NCBI GenBank assembly: GCA_041628225.1
Contig: JBFKPQ010000039.1
Span: 1 to 19,004 of the forward strand
Reading direction: 5' to 3'
Source: JBFKPQ01 sp041628225
GTDB taxonomy: Bacteria; Actinomycetota; Acidimicrobiia; Spongiisociales; JAENVV01
Length of the DNA: 19,004 nt
Positions 7,752 through 14,279 of the stretch are shown one piece after another. How positions within the stretch are numbered: position 1 is the first letter of the stretch; each line of letters starts with the position of its first letter. The position numbers were made by a program, and so were the translations under genes. The notes under the pieces were generated by a model. The model worked only from the letters and a program-made list of their open reading frames with translations, ran no database searches and was not told the origin of the DNA.

Positions 7752-8527
7752 CCGTCCACGGCGGCGAGCTGGCGCAAGATCCCGTCGAGTTCGACGTCGC
7801 TCAGCAATCCCGCATGCCGTCCCAGCACGACGCCGTCCGGTCCCAAAAAGACCCAAAACGGGAAGGCGTTCACGCCGAACGTGGCGGCCAGCGACCCGTC
7901 GGCGTCGACGATGACCGGGTACGGCAGCCGGTCCGAGTCGAGGAACGGCTCGAGGGGGTTCGCTCGGCTCGGATCGATGGCCGTGGTGATGGAGACGATC
8001 TCGACACCGGGCACCGCGGCCGTCTCCTGCCAGGCCGACACGACCGGGATTTCCTGCTGGCAGAACGGACACCAGTGGGCCCACACGAACACGGCGCGCG
8101 CGACGCCATCGGTGGCACGGTACGTGGCCGTCGAGTCCGTGTAGTACTCGAGACCACCGAACTCGCCGATGACGGCGCCGACCGCCGGGTCGGAACCTTG
8201 ACCCGTGAAGCGCGGTAAGCCCGTGCTGCCGGCGGCCGCGCCATCGAGCGGTGAAGCGGAGGCGGTGAGCGCGTCGGCGACCTCGGCCTCGAGGAACGCC
8301 ACTGCCTGCTCGACGCGGCCGACCCGCACGTCGTTGGCGGCGGCGCGCCGCTCGAGGTCCTGGGCGGTTACGGCGAGCTGTTCGAGGCGATCGTCGATCT
8401 GTGACAGTCGGATCTGAGCCAGGGCGGTCAGGCCGAGTATCACGATGACGCCGATGGCCAGTCCGACGAGCAGTATCGGGCTTCGGTCGGGCGGAGGGGA
8501 CGGCGGAAGGTGGGGTGTTTCGGTCAC
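7748..8527 (-). CDS. membrane-anchored TlpA-like thioredoxin
   Basis: The 259-residue protein has a short proline-rich cytoplasmic start, one membrane anchor (about 17-38, ILLVGLAIGVIVILGLTAL), a predicted coiled coil (about 40-88) and an extracytoplasmic thioredoxin fold. The active-site motif is WCPFC (Cys153 and Cys156) in VWAHWCPFCQQEIP, followed by the usual thioredoxin-like strand order ending in PFWVFLGPDGVVLGRHAG. TlpA/ResA-type proteins reduce or oxidise disulfides outside the membrane, often for cytochrome c maturation, but no ccs genes are nearby, so the partner is unknown. The start is GTG 8527. There is no Shine-Dalgarno, but TACCGT ends six bases before it, suggesting leaderless expression. 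The coiled-coil spacer between anchor and thioredoxin domain is a less usual element. Confidence 0.87.
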   Translation of the reverse strand: MTETPHLPPSPPPDRSPILLVGLAIGVIVILGLTALAQIRLSQIDDRLEQLAVTAQDLERRAAANDVRVGRVEQAVAFLEAEVADALTASASPLDGAAAGSTGLPRFTGQGSDPAVGAVIGEFGGLEYYTDSTATYRATDGVARAVFVWAHWCPFCQQEIPVVSAWQETAAVPGVEIVSITTAIDPSRANPLEPFLDSDRLPYPVIVDADGSLAATFGVNAFPFWVFLGPDGVVLGRHAGLLSDVELDGILRQLAAVDG

Positions 8528-8533
8528 GGAGCC

Positions 8534-8539
8534 ACGGTA
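8534..8539 (-). promoter_or_regulatory. candidate -10 element of the TlpA-like gene
   Basis: On the minus strand TACCGT ends exactly six bases before the GTG at 8527, so a -10 box here would put transcript position +1 on the start codon. This is the arrangement of leaderless actinobacterial genes. A -35 is not obvious. Confidence 0.45.
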
Positions 8540-8586
8540 CCCGGGCTGGTGGATTTAGGGAATCGGCCGAAAGTCCTCGGCGTTTC

Positions 8587-8592
8587 TATACT
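8587..8592 (+). promoter_or_regulatory. -10 element of the ssrA promoter
   Basis: TATACT is the closest match to the sigma-70 -10 consensus I noticed in the window. It predicts a transcript start near 8599, about 11 bases before the mature tmRNA 5' end at 8610. That leaves a short leader of the kind removed by RNase P. I see no clear -35 hexamer at 16-18 bases spacing. Confidence 0.6.
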
Positions 8593-8609
8593 CTGAGAGC
8601 GCCCAACAT

Positions 8610-8962
8610 GGGGGTGAAACGGTTTCGACGTTGTGTGTTGAAGCGCCGGAAGCGAGCCGAGGTCCCCGGAGTCCTCGTTAAAGAGCCGGGAACACCAATA
8701 GGTGCCGAAGACAACTTCGCCCTGGCTGCCTAAGTAAGACAGCCCGTCTGACCGGAGGGTTCCTCCCTCGCCGGACCCAGGCGTCGCAATGGAGGATGCT
8801 CCCGCCGGGATTCCGGGACCGGCGGGTCAAGGCAAGTCCGGATAGGGCTGCGGGGAACTAGCCATCAGAGTCCCGCGGTTCCGAAAGCTTGCTGAAGGCT
8901 GCGCTCGGAGAAGCGGCGCCGACGACGCAACGGACGGGGGTTCGACTCCCCCCACCTCCACC
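8610..8962 (+). ncRNA. ssrA: transfer-messenger RNA (tmRNA)
   Basis: tmRNA, with SmpB, rescues ribosomes stalled on mRNAs lacking a stop codon and tags the nascent chain for degradation. The ends pair as a tRNA-like acceptor stem: GGGGGTG at 8610-8616 with CACCTCC at 8953-8959, followed by ACC. The conserved GGTTTCGACG lies near the 5' end and the T-arm GGGGGTTCGACTCCCCC near the 3' end. A tag reading frame ending in ALAA and a stop sits at 8704-8733. Downstream G+C-rich inverted segments, such as CCGCCGGGATTCCGGGACCGGCGG around 8803-8824, fit the pseudoknots. The length of about 353 nt is normal for one-piece tmRNA. The final A of CCA is not encoded (G at 8963), so it would be added after transcription. 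Exact pseudoknot borders were not folded. Confidence 0.95.
8704..8733 (+). other. tmRNA proteolysis-tag reading frame
   Basis: Nine codons GCC to GCC encode AEDNFALAA and end at TAA 8731-8733. I place the resume codon at GCC 8704 by analogy with E. coli, where five bases (TAGTC) separate the A-rich stretch from GCA; here TAGGT precedes GCC. If GGT 8701 were used instead, the tag would be GAEDNFALAA. The ALAA end is the signal recognised by ClpXP-type proteases. Confidence 0.85.
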
Positions 8963-8989
8963 GAACCCCCGGCCATCGGCCGGGGGTTC
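8963..8989. terminator. perfect hairpin between ssrA and the convergent lipoprotein gene
   Basis: GAACCCCCGGCC (8963-8974) and GGCCGGGGGTTC (8978-8989) form a perfect 12-bp stem with a three-base ATC loop. It starts immediately after the mature tmRNA 3' end and overlaps the last bases of the lipoprotein stop codon (8990-8988), so it can serve transcripts from both sides. No T tract follows on either strand, which is common for high-GC intrinsic terminators. Confidence 0.75.
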
Positions 8990-9611
8990 AGCCGGTTCCC
9001 CACCGGAAGGACTCGTCGATGATGGACGCCTGGGGGAGAAGCGCTTCGAATTCGTCGGCGCCGATGTAGGCACTCACGTACACGACGCCGTCGCGCATGG
9101 TCGCCGAATAGGCCAGGAAGAAGACGTCTGGCCCGTCCGCCACCTGGAACAGGGCACCGTAGTTCGGCTCTCCGTCGGTGGTGTCGGCAGACTCGAACAG
9201 CACTTCGACGGCGTCGTAGGTGCCGGTCAGCTCCGTGGCGATCGCCACCACGGCGTCTTGCGGCGTTCCGATGCCCGTCGCGGCGGGATCCAGCGTGTAG
9301 ATCTGCACGTACTCGCTGAAGGCGTCGTCCTCGTCGCTGGGAGGAGACGACACGGTGACGTCGCCGGCCGCATCCACGGTGACGCTCCACGTCGAGTAGT
9401 AGTCGAAGGTGAATCGGTCGGCCGCATCGACGAACTCCCGGACCTGTGGAGTCGCCACCACGGTGGTCGCCGGGGTCGACGTGGTGGTGGGCGTCGGCGT
9501 GCTCGTCGCCGGGATCGATGTCGTGGCGACCGGGGCGGTGGTCGTCGGTGCCGTCGTGGTGCCACCACAGGCGGTGAGAGCGAGGGCTACGGCGAGAACG
9601 AGACGGGACAT
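8988..9611 (-). CDS. predicted lipoprotein, possible PsbP/Mog1-like fold
   Basis: A 207-residue exported lipoprotein. The N-terminus MSRLVLAVALALTACGG is a type II signal with lipobox LTAC, predicting lipid attachment at Cys15. A low-complexity Thr/Pro/Ala linker (about 18-54) follows, then a globular domain (about 56-205) beginning VREFVDAADRFTFDYYSTW. The aromatic F-x-F-D-Y-Y-x-x-W opening resembles PsbP-like or DUF1795 domains, but I would not name a function from it. The ATG at 9611 is supported by AGGAG four bases upstream on the minus strand. The same frame stays open much further upstream, but that part lacks a signal peptide and overlaps two plus-strand genes. The gene converges on ssrA and diverges from the gene at 9651. 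Confidence 0.85.
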   Translation of the reverse strand: MSRLVLAVALALTACGGTTTAPTTTAPVATTSIPATSTPTPTTTSTPATTVVATPQVREFVDAADRFTFDYYSTWSVTVDAAGDVTVSSPPSDEDDAFSEYVQIYTLDPAATGIGTPQDAVVAIATELTGTYDAVEVLFESADTTDGEPNYGALFQVADGPDVFFLAYSATMRDGVVYVSAYIGADEFEALLPQASIIDESFRWGTG

Positions 9612-9633
9612 GGGACTCCTGGCGCGAGGGGCG

Positions 9634-9643
9634 AGCTTAGACT
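9634..9643. promoter_or_regulatory. overlapping divergent -10 elements
   Basis: The 39-base gap between the lipoprotein gene and the gene at 9651 holds two TANNNT hexamers on opposite strands that overlap by two bases: TAGACT on plus (9638-9643) and TAAGCT on minus (9639-9634). The plus one ends seven bases before GTG 9651, implying a leaderless message. The minus one implies a start near 9627 and a leader of about 16 bases that includes AGGAG. RNA polymerase could not occupy both at once. Confidence 0.45.
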
Positions 9644-9650
9644 CGGCCGC

Positions 9651-10022
9651 GTGGACGCCGACGCCATCTTCCATCGCATGCTGGCCATCGATGCGGCACT
9701 GGAAGACGCCGATTGGGCCGAACGAACGGACTTGCTGGCCGAGAAGCGCCGCCTCGCAGGCCTCGCCCGGAGCCTGGCTGCGGACGAGGACCACGACCGT
9801 CTCCGGGCGCGCCTCGAGCAGCTGGAGCGACAGCTCGAGGAGCGATGGTCCGATCGGCTCGGGGCGGCCAATGTCGGAGCCGCGACCGGCATGGGCGGCG
9901 GCATCGACCCGGAGATCTACCACGCCATGAACGAGGCGTCCGACAAAGCCGGCAACGTCACCGAGCTCAAAGCCGAGATCGCCAAGCTGCGCCGCCTGTT
10001 GGGCGAAGCCGACGAGGTCTAA
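9651..10022 (+). CDS. small coiled-coil protein of unknown function
   Basis: I do not recognise this 123-residue protein. It is charged and helical with no signal peptide or membrane segment, so it is probably cytoplasmic. Residues about 20-70 and 100-120 (ELKAEIAKLRRLLGEADE) look like coiled coils, separated by a Gly/Ala-rich stretch (GAANVGAATGMGGGIDPE) and the segment YHAMNEASDKAGNV. The start is taken as GTG 9651 because upstream sequence belongs to the opposing lipoprotein gene and because TAGACT sits seven bases before it; there is no Shine-Dalgarno. The TAA stop at 10020-10022 is embedded in the candidate serB -10 box, and serB starts 10 bases later. Codon composition matches its neighbours, which supports a real gene, though a start further downstream cannot be excluded. 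Confidence 0.7.
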   Translation: MDADAIFHRMLAIDAALEDADWAERTDLLAEKRRLAGLARSLAADEDHDRLRARLEQLERQLEERWSDRLGAANVGAATGMGGGIDPEIYHAMNEASDKAGNVTELKAEIAKLRRLLGEADEV

Positions 10023-10025
10023 CCT
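10020..10025 (+). promoter_or_regulatory. candidate -10 element of serB
   Basis: TAACCT ends seven bases before the serB ATG at 10033, so a promoter here would give a leaderless or one-base-leader transcript. Its first three bases are the TAA stop codon of the upstream small gene. No Shine-Dalgarno lies at a suitable distance from ATG 10033. Confidence 0.4.
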
Positions 10026-10032
10026 CTCGCCG

Positions 10033-11223
10033 ATGAACACGAACATCCTCGTCCGGGTCACCGGTACCGATCGTCCCGGGATAACCGCCGGACTCCTCGC
10101 CGTGGTCGCCGCGGCGGGTGGATCCGTCCTCGACATGGAGCAGGTAGTCGTCCGACAGCATTTGACCCTCAGCTTGCTGCTCGATGTGCCCGAGGGTTCC
10201 GGCGTCTTGAAGGATCTCCTGTACTTGGGCTGGGAGCGAGGCATCCACGTGGAGTTCGAGGTCGTCTCGTCCGATCCGGAACCACCCCAGCACGCCAGGC
10301 ATGCCGTGACCGTGTTGGCCGCCAGCCTCTCGGCGTTGGCGCTGGCCGGCGTGACGGAGGCGATCGCCGACGGCGGGGGCAACATCGATCGGATCGTGCG
10401 ATTGTCGCGCTACCCGGTGTACAGCTTCGAGTTCGTCGTCTCCGGCGGAGACCCTGACGCCATGCGCCACGGCCTGCTCACCGCGGCCGCCGATCACCAG
10501 GTGGACGTGGCCATTCAGCGAGAAGGTCTCGAGCGGTGGGCCAAGCGGGTCGTGGTGATCGACGTCGACTCGACGCTCATCCAAGACGAAGTCATCGACC
10601 TCCTGGCGGCCGAGGCGGGGGTGACCGATGCGGTGACGGCCATCACCGATCGCGCCATGGCGGGCGAACTCGACTTCGGCTCGGCACTGCGCGAACGGGT
10701 GGCGCTCCTCAAGGGCCTCGACGAGACCGCACTCGATCGTGTCCGGAGCCGGGTTCGGCTGACGCCTGGAGCGCGCACGTTCGTGCGGACGCTGCGCCGG
10801 CTCGGTTACACGGTGGCTGCCGTGTCGGGCGGGTTCGGGTTCTTCGTCGACGATCTCGCTCGGCAACTCGAGTTGGATCACGCCTTCGCCAACCGCCTGG
10901 CTGTCGTCGACGGGGTGGTCACCGGCGAGGTGGAAGGCGAGATCGTCGACCGTCCCCGCAAGGCGGACCTCCTCCGCCAGGTAGCTGCGGCCGAAGGGGT
11001 TCCGATCACCCAGACCGTAGCGATCGGGGATGGTGCCAACGACCTCGACATGCTGGCCGCGGCCGGTCTGGGAATCGCGTTCAATGCCAGACCGGTCGTG
11101 AAAGAGGCGGCCGACACCGCCGTCAACGTCCCGTATCTCGACGCCATCTTGTTCGTGCTCGGCATCCGACGTGAAGATGTCGAGGCTGCCGACGCCGCCG
11201 GCCACCAGGACGGCGCCGTCTAG
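10033..11223 (+). CDS. serB: phosphoserine phosphatase with two ACT domains
   Basis: SerB removes the phosphate from O-phosphoserine in the last step of serine synthesis. The 396 residues comprise two N-terminal ACT-like domains (about 4-78, beginning ILVRVTGTDRPGITAGLL, and about 88-160) and a HAD phosphatase domain. HAD motif I is DVDST (177-181, nucleophile Asp177 and acid Asp179), motif II is the Ser of VSGGF, motif III the Lys of RPRKADLL and motif IV GDGANDLDML. ACT domains in such enzymes usually bind amino acids, so allosteric control by serine is plausible but inferred. The length and domain order match the two-ACT SerB of mycobacteria and relatives. ATG 10033 gives the expected ACT start. 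The stop TAG shares CTAG with the opposing ettA gene. Confidence 0.95.
   Translation: MNTNILVRVTGTDRPGITAGLLAVVAAAGGSVLDMEQVVVRQHLTLSLLLDVPEGSGVLKDLLYLGWERGIHVEFEVVSSDPEPPQHARHAVTVLAASLSALALAGVTEAIADGGGNIDRIVRLSRYPVYSFEFVVSGGDPDAMRHGLLTAAADHQVDVAIQREGLERWAKRVVVIDVDSTLIQDEVIDLLAAEAGVTDAVTAITDRAMAGELDFGSALRERVALLKGLDETALDRVRSRVRLTPGARTFVRTLRRLGYTVAAVSGGFGFFVDDLARQLELDHAFANRLAVVDGVVTGEVEGEIVDRPRKADLLRQVAAAEGVPITQTVAIGDGANDLDMLAAAGLGIAFNARPVVKEAADTAVNVPYLDAILFVLGIRREDVEAADAAGHQDGAV
11220..11223. other. CTAG shared as stop codon by serB and ettA
   Basis: TAG at 11221-11223 ends serB and TAG on the minus strand (11222-11220) ends the ABC-F gene. Both stops come from one CTAG palindrome, as at two other convergent junctions in this window. 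Confidence 0.95.
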
Positions 11224-12896
11224 CGCACCAGGGGCTTGTACTTGATCCGGTGGGGCTGGTCCGCCTCGGAGCCCAGCACCTCGTGTCGCCAGGCGTCGTA
11301 TTCGGTGAAGTTCCCTTCGAACCACCGCACCTGCGAATCGCCCTCGAACGCCAGCACATGGGTCGCCACACGGTCGAGGAACCAGCGATCATGACTGATC
11401 ACGACCGCGCAACCCGGAAAGGCCAGCAAAGCCTCCTCGAGTGCCCGGAGTGTGTCGACGTCCAGGTCGTTGGTCGGCTCATCGAGGAGGAGCACGTTGC
11501 CGCCCCTCGTCAGCATCCGCGCCAGATGTACTCGGTTGCGTTCACCGCCCGACAGTTCCCCGACCCGCTTCTGCTGGTCGGAGCCCTTGAAGTTGAAAGA
11601 GGCCACGTACGCGCGTCCGTTCATCTCCCGCGTCCCGATCCGCAACGTCTCGTTGCCATCGGTGATCTGCTGGTAGACGGTCAATGCGGGATCGAGTGCG
11701 TCTCGTGACTGGTCGACGTAGGCCAGATCGACGGTCGGCCCCACTTCCAGCGTCCCGGCGTCGGGGGTTTCCTGTCCGGTGATCATGCGGAACAGCGTCG
11801 TCTTGCCGGCGCCGTTCGCTCCGATCACGCCGACGATACCCGCAGGGGGGAGCCGAAAGGTGAGGTCTTCGATGAGCAGCCGGTCGCCGAAGCCCTTCGA
11901 GAGGTGTTCGGCCTCGATCACCTTGTCCCCGAGACGTTGTGTCATGGGAATCGTGATCTCGAGCCGGCGCCGGTCATTCCGATCCGCCTGGGCCTCGGCG
12001 AGCAACTCCTCGTAGGCGCTGAGGCGCGCCTTCGATTTGGCGTGTCGGGCTCGTGGCGACATGCGAACCCACTCGAGTTCGCGGGCCAGGGTCGTCTGAC
12101 GCGCCGAGGCCTGCTTTTCCGCCTGCGCCAGGCGGGCCTGTTTCTGTTCTAGCCAGCCCGAATAGTTGCCCTCGTAGGGGTACGTGCGCCCGTTGTCCAG
12201 TTCCAAGATCCAGCCGGCGACGTTGTCGAGGAAGTATCGGTCGTGGGTCACCGCCATCACCGTGCCGCGGTAGTCGGCGAGGAACCGTTCGAGCCATGCC
12301 ACCGATTCGGCGTCGAGGTGGTTGGTCGGCTCGTCCAACAGCAGCAGGTCGGGATGACTCAGGAGGAGCCGGCACAGCGCCACCCTGCGGCGTTCGCCGC
12401 CTGACAGCGTCGCCACCTCGGCGTCCGACGGCGGCACACGAAGCGCGTCCATGGCGATGGCCACCGTTCGTTCCAGATTCCACGCATCCGTGGCTTCGAT
12501 GCGTGCCTCGAGGTCGGCCTGGCGCTTACCGAGTTCGTCATAGTCGGCATCCGGATCCGCCCAACCCGCCAGCACCTCGTTGTAGTCGTCGATGAGTGCC
12601 TGGACTTCGGCCACGCCGTCCATGATGTTGTCCAGGACGTTCTTGGAGTCGTCCAACTGCGGTTCTTGCTCCAGGTATCCGACGGTGAAGCCCGGGGTGA
12701 GCCGTGCCTCGCCGGTGTAACCGTCGTCGAGACCCGCCATGATGCGGAGCAGAGACGACTTGCCGGACCCGTTGTGGCCGATGACGCCGATCTTGGCTCC
12801 GGGGTAGAACGCCAAGGTGACGTCCTGGAGAACGTCGCGGTCTGGCGGGTAGTGGCGCGATACGCGCACCATCGTGTAGATGAACTTCTCGGCCAT
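11220..12896 (-). CDS. ettA: ABC-F translational throttle protein EttA
   Basis: EttA is a soluble ABC-F ATPase that binds the ribosomal E site and gates early elongation according to the ATP/ADP ratio. The 558 residues (E. coli EttA has 555) contain two ATPase domains. The first has Walker A GHNGSGKSS (40-48) and LSGGERRRVALCRLLL followed by LLLLDEPTNHLD. The second has GANGAGKTT and LSGGERNRVHLARML followed by LLLDEPTNDLD. Between them lies the basic helical linker with MSPRARHAKSKARL, typical of EttA-type proteins, and there are no membrane helices. ATG 12896 gives MAEKFIYTMVRVSRHYPPDR, the usual EttA start. The frame stays open upstream, but that part is antisense to the next gene. No Shine-Dalgarno; TAGCCT lies eight bases before the ATG. 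EttA is distinguished from other ABC-F members by length and N-terminus. Confidence 0.94.
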   Translation of the reverse strand: MAEKFIYTMVRVSRHYPPDRDVLQDVTLAFYPGAKIGVIGHNGSGKSSLLRIMAGLDDGYTGEARLTPGFTVGYLEQEPQLDDSKNVLDNIMDGVAEVQALIDDYNEVLAGWADPDADYDELGKRQADLEARIEATDAWNLERTVAIAMDALRVPPSDAEVATLSGGERRRVALCRLLLSHPDLLLLDEPTNHLDAESVAWLERFLADYRGTVMAVTHDRYFLDNVAGWILELDNGRTYPYEGNYSGWLEQKQARLAQAEKQASARQTTLARELEWVRMSPRARHAKSKARLSAYEELLAEAQADRNDRRRLEITIPMTQRLGDKVIEAEHLSKGFGDRLLIEDLTFRLPPAGIVGVIGANGAGKTTLFRMITGQETPDAGTLEVGPTVDLAYVDQSRDALDPALTVYQQITDGNETLRIGTREMNGRAYVASFNFKGSDQQKRVGELSGGERNRVHLARMLTRGGNVLLLDEPTNDLDVDTLRALEEALLAFPGCAVVISHDRWFLDRVATHVLAFEGDSQVRWFEGNFTEYDAWRHEVLGSEADQPHRIKYKPLVR

Positions 12897-12956
12897 GGCG
12901 CGGCAGGCTACTAGCGGGGTTGTCGCGTTCTGCCAGCCCGACCGTATCCTGACCTC
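12897..12956. promoter_or_regulatory. divergent promoter region between ettA and the DUF4015 gene
   Basis: In this 60-base gap TATCCT (12945-12950, plus) ends exactly six bases before ATG 12957, with a possible -35 TTGTCG at 12920-12925 and a 19-base spacer. On the minus strand TAGCCT (12910-12905) ends eight bases before the ettA ATG. Neither start codon has a Shine-Dalgarno, so both messages look leaderless or nearly so. The two -10 boxes lie about 34 bases apart. Confidence 0.45.
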
Positions 12957-14279
12957 ATGCGGTGGTTTCTGGCGCTCGTCTTGGCGTTGCCCGTCGCCGT
13001 CGTGGGTCCGACTCCGGCCGCGGCGTCCGACGTCGGCCTCACGGTGGTCGTCACCAACCCGGCCGGACACGAACTCGCCACGGCCACGGCCACGATCGAC
13101 GGCCGGGACGTGCGCGGGAACTCGGGCCGGTTCGCGATCGACCGGCCCGGGTTTGTGCGCGTGACCGCTCCGGCGTACGAGACGGTGGGCTTCCGGTGGG
13201 ATGGTCGTCCGGGCCGGCTGCTCGTCGAACTCGCACCGCGGCGCATCCAGGCCATCCGCGCCGGCGCCGAGAGCGCCGGCGATCCGGCCGCCTGGCGTGC
13301 GATTCTCGACCTGGCAGACACCTCGGCTGCCAACGCGCTGGTTTTGGACCTCAAGGACGAGTCTGGCTTCGTCTTCTCGCAGACGCCATCGGAACGGGCA
13401 GTCGAAACCGGTGCGCAACTCGACGTCTACGACCTGGCGGCTCTCATCGCCGAAGCCCACGATCGCGGGCTGTACGTGGTCGTGCGCATCGTCGCGTTCC
13501 AGGACCCGGTGGCCGGTGCGGCGATGCCCGACTGGGCCGCCTGGGACACGGCTCGGGAGCGTCCGTTTCGCAAAGGCGTACAGGTGTTCTTGGATCCTTG
13601 GGACCTGGAGGCGCGCCGGTACGCCCTCGACCTCGCCGTCGACGCCTGCGCCATGGGCGCCGACGAGGTCCAGTTCGACTACGTGCGATTCCCAGATGGC
13701 TTCGGCTCGGCCGTGCGCTTCGATGGTCCGTCGACTGCGGACGGCCGTCGAGAGGCCATCACCACGTTCCTCGACGACGCCCGCCGCCGGCTGGGTCCGC
13801 AGGGGTGCGCGACGGCGGCGGCCATCTTCGGTTTCATCACCTCGACGCCCGGCGAAGGAGGCATCGGCCAGCACCTCGAGACGGTTGCGCAAAGGGTCGA
13901 CGTGGTCTCGCCGATGATCTACCCGTCGCACTATGGGGAAGGTTGGTTTGGTTTCGCCGACCCCAACGCACATCCGTACGACGTGGTGTGGCGGGCGCTC
14001 GCCGACGGCCAGCCCCGCCTCGCCGACTCGACGGTCGTCGTCCGTCCGTGGCTCCAGTCGTTCTTCTACACGTCGCGCCAGATCCAGGCGGAACGAGAGG
14101 CCGCGGCCGACCGTGGCGTCGGATGGATGCTCTGGAACGTGCGGAGCAGTTACTCCCTCAGCTCGATCGGCGAGTCAACCGAGCTCGAACGGCTGTCGTC
14201 GGCGGTCTTCTGGGCCCAGCCGCCCGTGTTTCTGAGCGGAAGTCACGGTCCGGCGCTCGTGAGCTTCTGGATCCGCTAG
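12957..14279 (+). CDS. secreted glycoside-hydrolase-like protein (DUF4015 family)
   Basis: A 440-residue exported protein of the putative glycosyl hydrolase family DUF4015 (COG1306), a TIM-barrel group whose substrate is not well established. The signal peptide covers about 1-23 (cleavage likely after PAAA). A small beta-rich domain (about 25-92) resembles carboxypeptidase-regulatory or PEGA-type modules. The barrel domain (about 96-425) has the family hallmarks NALVLDLKDESGFV (about 127-140), DEVQFDYVRFPDGF (about 236-249), VVSPMIYPSHYGEGWFG and a final WMLWNVRSSYS strand. Acidic residues in the first two motifs are candidate catalytic groups by analogy. The ATG at 12957 directly precedes the signal peptide and follows TATCCT by six bases. 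The stop CTAG is shared with the opposing transporter gene. Confidence 0.85.
   Translation: MRWFLALVLALPVAVVGPTPAAASDVGLTVVVTNPAGHELATATATIDGRDVRGNSGRFAIDRPGFVRVTAPAYETVGFRWDGRPGRLLVELAPRRIQAIRAGAESAGDPAAWRAILDLADTSAANALVLDLKDESGFVFSQTPSERAVETGAQLDVYDLAALIAEAHDRGLYVVVRIVAFQDPVAGAAMPDWAAWDTARERPFRKGVQVFLDPWDLEARRYALDLAVDACAMGADEVQFDYVRFPDGFGSAVRFDGPSTADGRREAITTFLDDARRRLGPQGCATAAAIFGFITSTPGEGGIGQHLETVAQRVDVVSPMIYPSHYGEGWFGFADPNAHPYDVVWRALADGQPRLADSTVVVRPWLQSFFYTSRQIQAEREAAADRGVGWMLWNVRSSYSLSSIGESTELERLSSAVFWAQPPVFLSGSHGPALVSFWIR
14276..14279. other. CTAG shared as stop codon by the DUF4015 and MFS genes
   Basis: TAG 14277-14279 ends the secreted hydrolase-like gene, and minus-strand TAG 14278-14276 ends the MFS gene. 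This is the third junction in the window where one CTAG serves both genes. Confidence 0.95.

Noticed and set aside
8515..8733. Plus-strand 72-codon open frame ending in the ALAA tag
   Set aside because: The tag codons belong to tmRNA. Upstream codons cross the ssrA promoter and 5' domain and do not form a protein gene.
9612..10385. N-terminal extension of the lipoprotein frame on the minus strand
   Set aside because: It overlaps serB and the gene at 9651 antisense. The signal peptide and Shine-Dalgarno place the real start at 9611.
12897..13973. Upstream in-frame extension of the ettA reading frame (about 359 codons)
   Set aside because: It is antisense to the start of the DUF4015 gene, has low-complexity composition, and EttA homologues begin at MAEKFIYTM.
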